From: Gaiellasilicea sp037721555
Lineage (GTDB): Bacteria; Actinomycetota; Thermoleophilia; Gaiellales; Gaiellaceae
Length of the DNA: 64,000 bases
Direction: 5' to 3'
Assembly: GCA_037721555.1 (NCBI GenBank)
Contig: JBBJOI010000001.1
Coordinates: 1 to 64,000 of the forward strand
Shown here: in pieces, positions 17,778 through 26,167 of the stretch
How positions within the stretch are numbered: the first letter of the stretch is position 1
Layout: each line of letters starts with the position of its first letter
Notes under the pieces: model-generated
Database searches by the model: none
What the model saw: only the letters and a program-made list of their open reading frames with translations
What the model was told of the DNA's origin: nothing
Translations under genes and position numbers: made by a program

Positions 17778-19019
17778 ATGGCTCGCCAAACCATCCTAGA
17801 GTCCGAACGCGTGAACGAGATCGCAGATTTCGGTCAGATCGTCCTGATCGTCGCCGCCGGCTTCTCGCTCGCGCTGCTCGGACGCACGATCACCGAGCGC
17901 CTGGCGATTCCGAGCGCAGCCGTCTTCCTCCTCGCCGCCGCGGTCGCTTCCGACGTCACACCTGCGCTCGGCGAGGCGATGTCCTTCGTCACCGTCGAAC
18001 GGGTCGGCGTCGTCGCGGTGATCGTGATCCTCTTCGACGGCGGCATGCACATCGGCTGGCGCCAGGCGGCCGTGTCGCTCGTCCCGATCGTGTCGTTGGG
18101 CATCCTCGGCACCTTCGCCACGGCCGGCCTGATCGCGCTCGCCGCACATGGCCTGCTCGGCTTCTCCTGGATCACGAGCGGACTGCTCGGAGCCGCACTC
18201 GCACCGACCGATCCTGCCGTGACCTTCTCCGTGCTCGGCGGCCGCGAGATCCGCGGGCGAACGGGCACGATCCTGCAGGGTGAGTCCGGCGCGAACGACC
18301 CGGTCGGGATCGCGCTCATGATCGGGATGGTCGAGCTGGCGACGAGCGACGACGGCACGTTCTGGACCGTCGTCGAGGAGTTCTCGATCGAGATGATCGG
18401 CGGCGCTGTCGTCGGCGTGGCCGGAGCGGCGGCGCTGCTGCCATTGATGCGCCGCGCCCGGCTGCCGGAGGCGTCGCTCTACCCTCTCCGCGTCCTGGCC
18501 GCCGCCGGCGTCATCTACGGCGCCGCGACCCTCGTGCACGGCTCCGGCTTCCTCGCGGTCTTCATCGCCGGCCTGCTGATCGGCGACTCCGGCGCCCCGC
18601 GCCAGGACGAGATCGAGGGCTTCCACTCCTCGCTCGCCAGCCTCGCCGAGATCACCGCGTTCGTCGCGCTCGGACTGACCGTCGACTTGACCGACGTGCT
18701 CTCGAGCGGCGACTGGGTCGACGGGCTCGTGCTCGTCGCGCTACTCGGCCTGCTGATCAGGCCGGCCGTTGTGCTCCTGCTGCTGCTCCCGGTCAAGCTC
18801 GACTGGGGCGAGCGGTTCTTTGTCGCCTGGAGCGGCCTCAAGGGCGCCGTCCCGATCCTCCTCGCAGCTCTGGCCGTGATCGCCAACGTCGAGGACGCCG
18901 CTGCGATCTACAACGTCGTTTTCGTCGTCGTCCTCGTCTCGGTGGTCGTGCAGGGCGGACTCGTCCCCGCGGTTGCGGCACGACTCGGCGTGCCTGTCTA
19001 CCGGTCGGAGAATCGCTAG
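17778..19019 (+). CDS. CPA1-family Na+/H+ antiporter
   Basis: 413 aa, about 12 transmembrane segments. The exchanger core has ALAPTDPAVTFSVLGG and GESGANDPVGIALM, the paired-Asp signature. Unlike the antiporter at 6594-8051 it lacks a TrkA-C domain and ends soon after the last helix (LGVPVYRSENR). ATG 17778 is used; GTG 17811 is possible and would remove 11 residues. Its stop overlaps the stop of the convergent dehydrogenase by 4 nt within CTAG. The 125 bp upstream, shared with the divergent secreted protein, contain no site that could be assigned. Confidence 0.9.
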   Translation: MARQTILESERVNEIADFGQIVLIVAAGFSLALLGRTITERLAIPSAAVFLLAAAVASDVTPALGEAMSFVTVERVGVVAVIVILFDGGMHIGWRQAAVSLVPIVSLGILGTFATAGLIALAAHGLLGFSWITSGLLGAALAPTDPAVTFSVLGGREIRGRTGTILQGESGANDPVGIALMIGMVELATSDDGTFWTVVEEFSIEMIGGAVVGVAGAAALLPLMRRARLPEASLYPLRVLAAAGVIYGAATLVHGSGFLAVFIAGLLIGDSGAPRQDEIEGFHSSLASLAEITAFVALGLTVDLTDVLSSGDWVDGLVLVALLGLLIRPAVVLLLLLPVKLDWGERFFVAWSGLKGAVPILLAALAVIANVEDAAAIYNVVFVVVLVSVVVQGGLVPAVAARLGVPVYRSENR

Positions 19020-19903
19020 TGGTTGCCGCGCTGTGCGTCGTAGCGGTAGAAGCCGCGCCCCGACTTTCGGCCCAGCAGGCCTGCGTTCCGCATCGCGACG
19101 AGCCGCGGCGGCGGCGCGGCCGCGCGGTCGCGCGTCTTCTCGTACAAGGCCTCGGAAGCGTGGACGTGCACGTCGATCCCGATGAGATCCACAAGCGCGC
19201 ACGGGCCCATCGGCCAGCCGGCCCCGCCGCGCATGCCGGCGTCGAGATCCTCGGGGCTGACGCGCGCCTCGTCGAGCACGCGGATGCAGTCGTTCAGAAG
19301 CGGGATCAGGACGCGGTTGACCACGAAGCCGGGGGTGTCGTGACAGCGGATCGGCGTCTTACCGATGCGCGCGCCGAAGGCGTACGCCGTCTCGAACGGA
19401 TCGTCGGCCGTGAGCTCGGCTCGCACGATCTCGACGAGCGGCATCAGCGGGGCGGGGTTGAAGAAGTGCATGCCGACGACGCGCTCCGGCCGTTCCGTGG
19501 CGGCGGCGATCTCCGTGACGGAGAGAGCGGAGGTGTTCGTGGCCAGCACCGCCTCAGGCCCGCAGATTCGCTCGAGCGCCGCGAAGAGGTGCCGCTTCGG
19601 CTCGAGCTCCTCGACGATCGCCTCGATCACGAGCTCGCAGCCGGCGAAGTCCTCGAGGTCGGTAGTCAAGGTGAGGCGGCCGAGCGCGGCGTCGACCGCC
19701 GGCTGATCCAGCTGGCCTTTCTCCACCTTGCGGGTGAGAAAGTGCGTGATCCGGTCCCGCGCCCGCTCCCCCAGGTCGGCGCTAACCTCGCGCCCGACGG
19801 TCTCGACGCCGGCCTCGAGACACAGCTGCACGATCCCGGCACCCATGGCACCGAGGCCGACCACGCCCACCTTGCGCACCTCGGTCGCCGCTGACGCCGT
19901 CAC
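19016..19903 (-). CDS. 3-hydroxyacyl-CoA (3-hydroxybutyryl-CoA) dehydrogenase
   Basis: 295 aa. Oxidises 3-hydroxyacyl-CoA to 3-ketoacyl-CoA with NAD(P)+, or runs in reverse. The Rossmann motif is VGVVGLGAMGAGI (about 12-24); the catalytic region has NTSALSVTEIAAAT and MHFFNPAPLMPLVEI with the His; the C-terminal domain has DTPGFVVNRVLIPLLND. The length is typical of PaaH/Hbd. GTG 19903 is the first start that fits the family. It is downstream of an EVE-like gene and a thiolase on the same strand, so the three probably form one transcript of acyl-CoA metabolism. Confidence 0.92.
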   Translation of the reverse strand: MTASAATEVRKVGVVGLGAMGAGIVQLCLEAGVETVGREVSADLGERARDRITHFLTRKVEKGQLDQPAVDAALGRLTLTTDLEDFAGCELVIEAIVEELEPKRHLFAALERICGPEAVLATNTSALSVTEIAAATERPERVVGMHFFNPAPLMPLVEIVRAELTADDPFETAYAFGARIGKTPIRCHDTPGFVVNRVLIPLLNDCIRVLDEARVSPEDLDAGMRGGAGWPMGPCALVDLIGIDVHVHASEALYEKTRDRAAAPPPRLVAMRNAGLLGRKSGRGFYRYDAQRGNH

Positions 19904-19931
19904 GGCGCGCGATCCTACCCGGCTCGCGGCG

Positions 19932-20306
19932 CTACTGCGTCTCGACCAACTCCCTGGCTGCTTCGCACTGCTCCGGGCTAAGCCGAATGTGGGAGTGCCG
20001 CCAGAGGCTTTGCGGGTAGATCCCAGCCGCCTCGACCGCCGGCGCGCGATCGAGATCGGGTACGAGTGCAAGGAGCCGCAGCGGAAACCGCCAAGCCCAT
20101 CGCGCGCGAGCGGCGTCGTGCAAGGGCTCGCCGGCGACCTCGACAACCCCGAAGATCGCTTGCCAGACGGCTGCGTAGAGGATCGCGAGGTCACCGGGTT
20201 GCACCAACGGCCGGCGCGACGACGAGTGGGAGACGATCCCGCGCGGGTCGACCTGGCGCTCGAGCGGTCGCTCTCCGCTACCGCGGACGAGCAACCAGAA
20301 GGTCAA
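19932..20306 (-). CDS. EVE-like (PUA-fold) domain protein with TTG start
   Basis: 124 aa. The pattern TFWLLVRG at the N-terminus, PGDLAILYAA in the middle, GVVEVAGEP and a C-terminal helix SPEQCEAARELV resembles EVE domains, small PUA-like folds that recognise modified bases in nucleic acids. The frame has no ATG or GTG at the right place: TTG at 20306-20304 overlaps the thiolase stop as TTGA, the same 4-nt coupling used elsewhere in the window. The dehydrogenase follows 28 bp later. Why an EVE-like gene would be coupled to thiolase is not obvious. The family call is by pattern only. Confidence 0.6.
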   Translation of the reverse strand: MTFWLLVRGSGERPLERQVDPRGIVSHSSSRRPLVQPGDLAILYAAVWQAIFGVVEVAGEPLHDAARARWAWRFPLRLLALVPDLDRAPAVEAAGIYPQSLWRHSHIRLSPEQCEAARELVETQ

Positions 20307-21454
20307 TCCAGGCGCTCGATCACAGCCGCGATCGCCTGGCCGAAGCCGATGCACATGCAGGCGATCCCGTAACGCGCCTCGCGGCGCTCGAGCTCGTTCA
20401 GGAGCGTCGCGGTGACGCGTGCCCCTGTGGCACCGAGCGGATGCCCGAGCGAGATCCCGCCGCCGTTCGGGTTGATGTCGTCGAAACGGCTCTCGAGCCC
20501 GGCATCGCGCGCGAACTGCAACACGACCGACGCGAACGCCTCGTTCACCTCGATCACGGCGATGTCGTCCCAGCCGAGCCCAGCCTTCGCGAGCGCCTTC
20601 CGGCACGCCTCGGGGTTCCCGTGCAGCATCCGGTAGGGGTCGACGCCGGCGAGGCCGAACGAGACGAACCGGGCGCGCGGCTCGAGGCCGAGCCTCGCCG
20701 CGGCCGCCTCGCTCGTGACGAGCACGGCCGCGGCCCCGTCGACGATCTGGCTCGAGTTGCCCGCTGTCACGACCCCGTCCGGCAGAAACGCCGGCGCGAG
20801 CGTTGCGAGCTTCTCGGCGGAGGTGTCGCGCCGCGGAGCTTCGTCGAGGCCGACGAGCACGGCAGCGCCGGCGGCAGCGACCTCGACCGGGACGATCTCG
20901 TTGTCGAAGCGACCCGCCTCGATCGCGGCGATCGCCCGCCGGTGCGACTCCAAGGAGTACGCGTCGAGCGACTCGCGCGCGAGGTTCCACTCCGACGCGA
21001 GCGCCTCGGCAGAGATGCCTTGCGGCACGATCCGCCAGCGCTCGTGCAGCTTGTCCGAGAGGTCACCGCCGTTTGAGCCCATCGGGACGCGGGACATCAT
21101 CTCCACGCCCGCCGACACCACGACCTCGAGCTGACCCGCCCAGATCGCCGCGGCTGCGTTGAGGTTCGTCTGCATCGACGAGCCGCACTGGCGATCAACG
21201 GTCGTGCCGCACACCGTCTCCGGCCAGCCGGCCACCATCGGCGCCATCCGGCCGATGTTCCAGCCCTGCTCGCCGATCTGGGTCACGCACCCCATCTGGA
21301 CGTCCTCGACCTCGGCCGGATCGAGGTCGTGGCGTGCGACGAGGCCGTTCAATACCTGCGCGGCGAGCTCGTCTCCCCGAATCCCGGAGAGCGTGCCGTT
21401 CCGCCTCCCGATCGGGGAGCGGACAGCGTCGACGATCAGCGCGTCGCTACGCAT
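20303..21454 (-). CDS. Thiolase (acetyl-CoA/3-ketoacyl-CoA acyltransferase)
   Basis: 383 aa. Cleaves or forms 3-ketoacyl-CoA. The nucleophile Cys lies in DRQCGSSMQ (about 86), the active His in NPNGGGISLGHPLGATG, and the second Cys in CMCIGFGQ near the C-terminus. ATG 21454 begins with the usual RSDALIVDAVRSPIGR; ATG 21466 is 4 codons upstream. The start overlaps the upstream hydrolase-cyclase gene by 8 nt, and the stop overlaps the EVE-like start. This thiolase and the dehydrogenase could work in beta-oxidation or in acetoacetyl-CoA formation. Confidence 0.94.
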   Translation of the reverse strand: MRSDALIVDAVRSPIGRRNGTLSGIRGDELAAQVLNGLVARHDLDPAEVEDVQMGCVTQIGEQGWNIGRMAPMVAGWPETVCGTTVDRQCGSSMQTNLNAAAAIWAGQLEVVVSAGVEMMSRVPMGSNGGDLSDKLHERWRIVPQGISAEALASEWNLARESLDAYSLESHRRAIAAIEAGRFDNEIVPVEVAAAGAAVLVGLDEAPRRDTSAEKLATLAPAFLPDGVVTAGNSSQIVDGAAAVLVTSEAAAARLGLEPRARFVSFGLAGVDPYRMLHGNPEACRKALAKAGLGWDDIAVIEVNEAFASVVLQFARDAGLESRFDDINPNGGGISLGHPLGATGARVTATLLNELERREARYGIACMCIGFGQAIAAVIERLD

Positions 21455-22772
21455 CGACGACAGCATAGATCCGGCACGACCCCGGAACGCCCTTCAGCTC
21501 GTACTCGCCACGATCCACGAACGAAAGGCCCGAGCCGGCGACGAGATCGTGCACCGTGCCCGAGACGAGGATCTCACCAGGTGCGGCTCTGGCGGAGATA
21601 CGAGCTCCGATGACGACCGCCACGCCCGCGAGCTTCCCTTCGACCTGCTCGCACTCACCCGTGTGCACTCCCACGCGCACCTCGAGGCCGATCCGAGCGA
21701 GCCCGGCGCGAACGCCAACCGCACACCGCACGGCCCGCGCCGGGCCGTCGAAGGCGGCAAAGAAACCATCGCCGGCGACGTCGAGCTCCCGGCCGCCGAA
21801 CCGCCCGAGCTCCCGCCGCACCGCTCCATGGTGCGCCTCGACCAGCCCGGCCCAACGCCGATCGCCGACCTCGACCGCCCGCTCGGTGGAGCGCACGAGA
21901 TCGGTGAAGAGGACGGTCGCCAGCACCCGGTCGGGGTCAGGCCCACGCCGCACGCCGGTGAGGAAATCCTCGATCTCGTCGACGATCTGGTCGGGCTCGA
22001 TCCACGGCAAGTGGTCATCTCCCTGCAGCTCGACGAACCGTGCGCCCGGAATGCGGTCGGCAAGGTAGCGGCCCTCCTCGACGCTCGAATCGCGGTCGCC
22101 CGTGCGGTGCAAGACGATCGTCGGAACGCCGATGGTGGGCAGGACGTGACGCACGTCGATCTGGCTGTTCATGAGGATGAGATCGCGTGCTGCCCCGGGG
22201 CTCGCCGCCGCGCGGGCGCGCCGGAGCCACCAGTCCGCGAGCGCCCCGTCCATGTTTGCCCCCATCCGAATGCGATCGGCTTCCTCCCCCCAGCTGCGCT
22301 CGACCTCGGCCGCATATGCCTGCCGCTCCTCCCAGCTCGCCGCCCAGGGGTAGTCCGCGTCCGGATCCCTCCGCTTCCCGTAGGAAGCGTAGAGGACGAG
22401 CGCGGAGACCCGCTCCGGATAGGTCGCGGCGAACAGGCAACACATCGGTCCGCCCTCGGAGTAGCCGTACAGGGCGGCACGATCGCTTCCGACAGCGTCC
22501 ATGACGGCGCGAACGTCGTCCATTCGCGTCTCGAGGTCGGGTAGGCCGACGGTGCGATCGGAGAGCCCGGTTCCCCGCTTGTCGAAGCGGATCAGGCGGG
22601 AGAACGACGAGAGCCGCCTCAGCGAGTGGGCCGAACGGGGCTCCTCCCAGTCGAGGTCGAGGTGGGAGACGAATCCGGGTACGAGCACGAGATCGAGCGG
22701 TCCCTCGCCGCTGACCTGGTAGGCGATGTTCACGCCGCCGCTCCGCGCATACCGGGTTGCCGGAATGTTCAC
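21447..22772 (-). CDS. Alpha/beta-hydrolase fused to class III nucleotide cyclase domain
   Basis: 441 aa, two domains. Residues about 1-270 are an alpha/beta hydrolase with nucleophile Ser in YGYSEGGPM, acid Asp in HRTGDRDSS and His in QGDDHLPW. Residues about 280-440 are an adenylate/guanylate cyclase domain with metal Asp residues in FTDLVRSTE and VAGDGFFAAF and the Arg in GARISARA; the usual transition-state Asn position is replaced (GVAVVIGAR). The fusion couples small-molecule recognition or hydrolysis to cyclic nucleotide output. GTG 22772 is inferred from the family N-terminus. It overlaps the thiolase start and diverges from the aldehyde dehydrogenase. Confidence 0.88.
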   Translation of the reverse strand: MNIPATRYARSGGVNIAYQVSGEGPLDLVLVPGFVSHLDLDWEEPRSAHSLRRLSSFSRLIRFDKRGTGLSDRTVGLPDLETRMDDVRAVMDAVGSDRAALYGYSEGGPMCCLFAATYPERVSALVLYASYGKRRDPDADYPWAASWEERQAYAAEVERSWGEEADRIRMGANMDGALADWWLRRARAAASPGAARDLILMNSQIDVRHVLPTIGVPTIVLHRTGDRDSSVEEGRYLADRIPGARFVELQGDDHLPWIEPDQIVDEIEDFLTGVRRGPDPDRVLATVLFTDLVRSTERAVEVGDRRWAGLVEAHHGAVRRELGRFGGRELDVAGDGFFAAFDGPARAVRCAVGVRAGLARIGLEVRVGVHTGECEQVEGKLAGVAVVIGARISARAAPGEILVSGTVHDLVAGSGLSFVDRGEYELKGVPGSCRIYAVVDA

Positions 22773-22798
22773 CGGGCCGAGTCTCGTACACTCGGGCG

Positions 22799-24226
22799 GT
22801 GGCTGCGACGGCGACCGAGCGGAAGCTCTTCCTCGAGGGCGAATGGGTCGAGACGGGCGCATGGCAGGAGGTTCGGTCGCCCTACTCCGGCGAGATCGTC
22901 GCCCGAGTGGCGCAGGCAGGCGCAGCCGAGGCGCGGCAGGCAATCGACGCCGCCGAGCGCGCGATGCAGGAACCGCTGCCGGCCCACAAGCGCGCGGAGA
23001 TCCTCGTCCGTGTCGCCGGCTACCTCGGGCGGCGGCACGAGGAGGTCGCGCAGACGATCTGCGCCGAGTCCGGCAAGCCGCTGAAGGCCGCGCGTGTGGA
23101 GGCCTCGCGCGCGATGTCAACCTTCACGATGGCGGCGGTCGAGGCCCGGAAGCTCGCGGGCGAGATGGTGCCTATGGACGCGTCGCAGACCGGGACCGGC
23201 AAGCTCGCATTCACCCTCCGCGTGCCGATCGGGATCGTGGGCGCGATCTCGCCCTTCAACTTCCCGCTCAACCTCGTCGCGCACAAGATTGCTCCGGCAC
23301 TCGCTGCCGGCTGCGCCGTCGTCCTCAAGCCTGCGTCGCAGACGCCGCTGTCTGCGCTCCTGCTGGCCGAGCTCGAGGCCGAAGCGGGTCTGCCCGCGGG
23401 CTGGCTGAACGTCCTCGTCGGGCCCGCGTCCGAGATCGGCGACGTCCTCGTCGAGGACGAACGGGTGAAGGCGCTCACCTTCACGGGCTCCGGAGAGGTT
23501 GGCTGGAAGCTCGCCGAGCGGGCGTCGCGCAAGCGCGTGAAGCTCGAGCTCGGTAACGCGACGCCGGTGATCGTCGAGGCGGACGCAGATCTGGAGGACG
23601 CGGCTGCCAAGCTCGCGGCGAATGCTTTCTCCTTCGCCGGCCAGAGCTGCATCTCCGTGCAGCGGATCTACGTCCAGCGTGAGGTGTACGACGAGCTTCT
23701 CTCGCTCCTCGTGCCGAAGGTCGAGGCGCTCACGGTCGGCGACCCGGCCGACGAGGCGACTGATGTGGGGCCGCTGATCGACCGCGAGGCCCGCGACCGT
23801 GTGCTCGCCTGGATCGACGAGGCCCGAGCACACGGCGCCCGGATCGTCACCGGCGGAAACCTGGACGGGGAGCTCCTCCGCCCGACCGTGATCGCCGACG
23901 CGGGCCCGGAGCTGAAGGTGTCGTGCGAAGAGGTGTTCGGGCCGGTGTGCACCGTCAACGCCTACGAGACCTTCGACGATGCGATCGCGCTCGCAAACGG
24001 AACCCGGTACGGCCTTCAGGCCGGGATCTTCACCTCGCACGTGAAGACCGCACTCGCCGCCGCACAGCGGCTCGAGTTCGGAGGCATCACGGTCAACGAG
24101 GCCCCGACCTTTCGCGCGGATCAGATGCCATACGGCGGCGTGAAGGCCTCGGGCAACACCCGCGAAGGCCCCGCGTACGCGGTGCGCGAACTGACGGAGG
24201 AACGGCTCGTCGTCTTCGATCTCTGA
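22799..24226 (+). CDS. NAD(P)-dependent aldehyde dehydrogenase
   Basis: 475 aa. Oxidises an aldehyde to an acid. The N-terminal KLFLEGEWVETGAW, the coenzyme motif AISPFNFPLNLVAHK, FTGSGEVGWKL, the general base Glu in ELGNATP and the catalytic Cys in FAGQSCISVQR are present. SCISVQRIYV resembles lactaldehyde/non-phosphorylating glyceraldehyde-3-phosphate dehydrogenases more than betaine-aldehyde types. GTG 22799 is the best start, since upstream codons overlap the divergent gene. The start-to-start gap to the hydrolase-cyclase is 26 bp. Confidence 0.93.
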   Translation: MAATATERKLFLEGEWVETGAWQEVRSPYSGEIVARVAQAGAAEARQAIDAAERAMQEPLPAHKRAEILVRVAGYLGRRHEEVAQTICAESGKPLKAARVEASRAMSTFTMAAVEARKLAGEMVPMDASQTGTGKLAFTLRVPIGIVGAISPFNFPLNLVAHKIAPALAAGCAVVLKPASQTPLSALLLAELEAEAGLPAGWLNVLVGPASEIGDVLVEDERVKALTFTGSGEVGWKLAERASRKRVKLELGNATPVIVEADADLEDAAAKLAANAFSFAGQSCISVQRIYVQREVYDELLSLLVPKVEALTVGDPADEATDVGPLIDREARDRVLAWIDEARAHGARIVTGGNLDGELLRPTVIADAGPELKVSCEEVFGPVCTVNAYETFDDAIALANGTRYGLQAGIFTSHVKTALAAAQRLEFGGITVNEAPTFRADQMPYGGVKASGNTREGPAYAVRELTEERLVVFDL

Positions 24227-24232
24227 TCGCCT

Positions 24233-24249
24233 AGCCGCCAACCGCGGCT
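24233..24249 (+). terminator. Short hairpin after the aldehyde dehydrogenase gene
   Basis: AGCCGC and GCGGCT form a 6-bp stem around a 5-nt loop, starting 6 nt after the stop. There is no T-run, so termination strength is uncertain. Confidence 0.3.
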
Positions 24250-24289
24250 GAGACGCGCCGGACGCCCAGGTAGACTCGGCGGCGGCTCG

Positions 24290-24763
24290 ATGGCTCGCCT
24301 ACCGCTGCTCACCCGCCTGCTGCGGCAGCCCGATCCGGACGCGCCCTCGACGACGGCACCCTCGGCCGAGCCCAGCCAGCCCAGCCCGCCAAGGCGCCGA
24401 CGGGCCGCACCCCCGCCAGGCGAGTTGCGCCGCGAGCGGCGGGCGCTCATGCGCGTGCGCGAGCAGAGGCTGCGTGACCTCGGTGGTCTGGCGCTTGAGA
24501 TGTACCGCCGTGATCGCTTCCGCGGAGACCTTCTCGTCGGGCGTTGCGCCGAGCTGATCGGGTTGGAAGCGCGGGTTCACGAACTCGACGCGCTGCTCGG
24601 CGGCACGCGTGCCCAGCGGGAGCAACGTTTCAGCGCCCGCTGCGAGTGTGGCGCGCCGCTCCTCCTCGGTGCCCACTTCTGCGCCAACTGCGGCCGCCCT
24701 GCCCCGGACGATGCCGCTCTTGGCCCTCTCGACGCCGAACCCGACCCGACCCGAGAGCGGTGA
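24290..24763 (+). CDS. Zinc-ribbon protein with basic N-terminus
   Basis: 157 aa, family not recognised. A disordered Pro/Ser/Arg-rich segment (about 15-45) is followed by a helical region with two likely coiled helices (GELRRERRALMRVREQRLRDL; ELIGLEARVHELDALLGG). The C-terminus has a single zinc ribbon: CECGAPLL then FCANCGRPAP. No membrane segment is present. It overlaps the next gene by GTGA, and both carry a zinc ribbon, so the two proteins probably act together. Confidence 0.7.
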   Translation: MARLPLLTRLLRQPDPDAPSTTAPSAEPSQPSPPRRRRAAPPPGELRRERRALMRVREQRLRDLGGLALEMYRRDRFRGDLLVGRCAELIGLEARVHELDALLGGTRAQREQRFSARCECGAPLLLGAHFCANCGRPAPDDAALGPLDAEPDPTRER

Positions 24764-25419
24764 GCACGGAACAGCTGCAGCACGCGAATTGCCCCAGCTG
24801 CTCGGCGGCGGTCGACCCGAACCAGGAGTACTGCGTCGACTGCGGCTCGCGGCTGCCACAGGAGCGGCCGGCAAAGCTCGTTCGTACGACCGTCGGCGCC
24901 GGGCGCGACCCGCGGTCTGCGGGCTGGATCGTGCCGGCGCTCCTCGGCCTGGTAGTCGCGATCCTGGGCACGGGCGCGGCGCTCGCGATCTCCGACGACG
25001 CGCAGCCGGAGGCCGCTCCCCCGACCGCGACGGGAGGCAGCCTCACCATCACCCGCGCACTGGAGACGTTGACGCCACCCGAGCCGCCCGCGACGACGCC
25101 TGCCCCAGCGCCGCGCCCAGCACGACCCGCCGTTCCGCGGGCGATCGTCTGGCCTCCCCGCCGGCGAGGGTGGACGATCGTGCTGCTCTCGATGCCCCAA
25201 AACAGCGGCAGGGCGGCCGCGGCCGAACGCGCCGAGGTGGCGCGACGCGGCGGCCTGAGGCGAGTGGGCGTCTTGAACTCCTCCCACTTCGCGAGCCTGC
25301 ACCCCGGCTATTACGTCGTTTTCCAGGGGGTGTTCGACTCCGAGGCGGAGGCAACGAGCGTTGTGCGACGGGCCCGCAGCGTCTTCCGGCCCGCCTATGT
25401 GCGCGAGATCGTGCCGTAA
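24760..25419 (+). CDS. Membrane-anchored zinc-ribbon protein with SPOR-like C-terminal domain
   Basis: 219 aa. N-terminal zinc ribbon (NCPSCSAAVDPNQEYCVDCG, about 8-27), one transmembrane helix (WIVPALLGLVVAILGTGAAL, about 49-68), a Pro/Thr-rich linker (about 80-130) and a C-terminal domain of about 80 residues. In this last part WTIVLLSMPQ, a helix rich in Ala, YYVVFQGVFDSEAEATSVV and AYVREI fit the SPOR fold, which binds denuded septal peptidoglycan in other bacteria. The order gives a cytoplasmic ribbon and an outside SPOR domain. GTG 24760 overlaps the previous stop (GTGA). Confidence 0.7.
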   Translation: MSTEQLQHANCPSCSAAVDPNQEYCVDCGSRLPQERPAKLVRTTVGAGRDPRSAGWIVPALLGLVVAILGTGAALAISDDAQPEAAPPTATGGSLTITRALETLTPPEPPATTPAPAPRPARPAVPRAIVWPPRRRGWTIVLLSMPQNSGRAAAAERAEVARRGGLRRVGVLNSSHFASLHPGYYVVFQGVFDSEAEATSVVRRARSVFRPAYVREIVP

Positions 25420-25572
25420 CGCGCCCTGTGGACAAGATCGGCGCCTGGAACAGGAGAGTCGAAGGCTCGACAAACGGGCGCCAGCACGTCAGGATGCAGG
25501 CACCCGCCCGTCAGTTGGCTGCGCGCTCTTGGAGGCTGCCGGTAGGTCCCGTAGAGAAGATTAGTGAAGACT

Positions 25573-25602
25573 TTGTGACAAGCTCCCCGGCAACCGTATA
25601 CT
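25573..25602 (+). promoter_or_regulatory. Sigma70-type promoter for the gene at 25664
   Basis: TTGTGA (25573-25578) and TATACT (25597-25602) are separated by 18 bp. The surrounding DNA is visibly more AT-rich than the rest of the window, and the expected start of transcription near 25609 leaves a leader of about 55 nt. The 244-bp gap 25420-25663 holds nothing else besides this promoter and the palindrome at 25642-25655. Confidence 0.5.
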
Positions 25603-25641
25603 CACAGGGGGAGAGCGGCGAACAGTCCATATTCGGCCTGC

Positions 25642-25655
25642 GTAAAGGACTTTAC
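25642..25655. promoter_or_regulatory. Perfect palindrome GTAAAG-GA-CTTTAC, possible operator
   Basis: An exact 6-bp inverted repeat with a 2-bp centre lies between the promoter and the ATG at 25664, next to the ribosome-binding site (AGAGAG, 25656-25661). It could be a repressor site, or a small hairpin beside the ribosome-binding site. Its AT content and exact symmetry stand out in this GC-rich context. Confidence 0.4.
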
Positions 25656-25663
25656 AGAGAGCT

Positions 25664-26125
25664 ATGAGTGCCCAGATAGAAGCCCAGCTCGCGCAACTGC
25701 AGACCTGCATGTATCAATATTCTCGCGCGATCTATCGTTCGATCAAGGACCTGATCGACCCCTATTCCGATGCCTCGACGCAGCTCGACTCGCGCCGAGC
25801 CGTCCTCGAGCAGTGCGAGGGCACGATGGAACGGCTCGCGGCCGACCCTCACTACTTCGCGAAGCCGGATCGAGCGCTCTTCCAGGACATCCGGCGGTAC
25901 TTCCCGATCACTGCGCAGGCACAGGTTGCCTGGGCGGTACGCGAGGGCGTCGGCGCGGCAATCGGCTTCATCGAGGAGCAACTGGAGGCAGGAGCCCTCG
26001 ACGGCGGCGTCGCCCGGTGCCGTGCGACCACGCGCAAAGGCAAGCCGTGCCAACGGACGCCGCTCCCTGAGCGCGACTACTGCCCGTCGCACCAGCACCT
26101 GGAAAACTCGCTCGCAGCGGCTTAG
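25664..26125 (+). CDS. Hypothetical protein with C-terminal CxnCxnCxxH zinc knuckle
   Basis: 153 aa, function unknown. Residues 1-115 are helical and soluble, with an MYQYSRAIYRSIKDLIDPYS stretch. The C-terminus (about 118-145) has RCRATTRKGKPCQRTPLP followed by DYCPSHQH, a short Cys3His zinc-knuckle motif also seen attached to various nucleic-acid-associated proteins. It has its own strong promoter, a palindrome near the ribosome-binding site, and lies 42 bp upstream of the PafBC-type regulator, so a link with the DNA-damage response is possible but unproven. Confidence 0.75.
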   Translation: MSAQIEAQLAQLQTCMYQYSRAIYRSIKDLIDPYSDASTQLDSRRAVLEQCEGTMERLAADPHYFAKPDRALFQDIRRYFPITAQAQVAWAVREGVGAAIGFIEEQLEAGALDGGVARCRATTRKGKPCQRTPLPERDYCPSHQHLENSLAAA

Positions 26126-26132
26126 CGTCTGT

Positions 26133-26158
26133 TTGTCCCACTTCGCGGGCGATAAGCT
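26133..26158 (+). promoter_or_regulatory. Candidate promoter of the PafBC-type gene
   Basis: TTGTCC (26133-26138) and TAAGCT (26153-26158) precede the ATG at 26168. The spacing is 14 bp, short for sigma70. It loosely resembles the PafBC-dependent RecA-independent damage promoter of mycobacteria (TTGTC box, then TANNNT), but with 11 rather than 8 bp between the boxes. Transcription would begin within a few bases of the ATG, suggesting a near-leaderless mRNA. Confidence 0.25.
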
Positions 26159-26167
26159 CGCGCAGCG

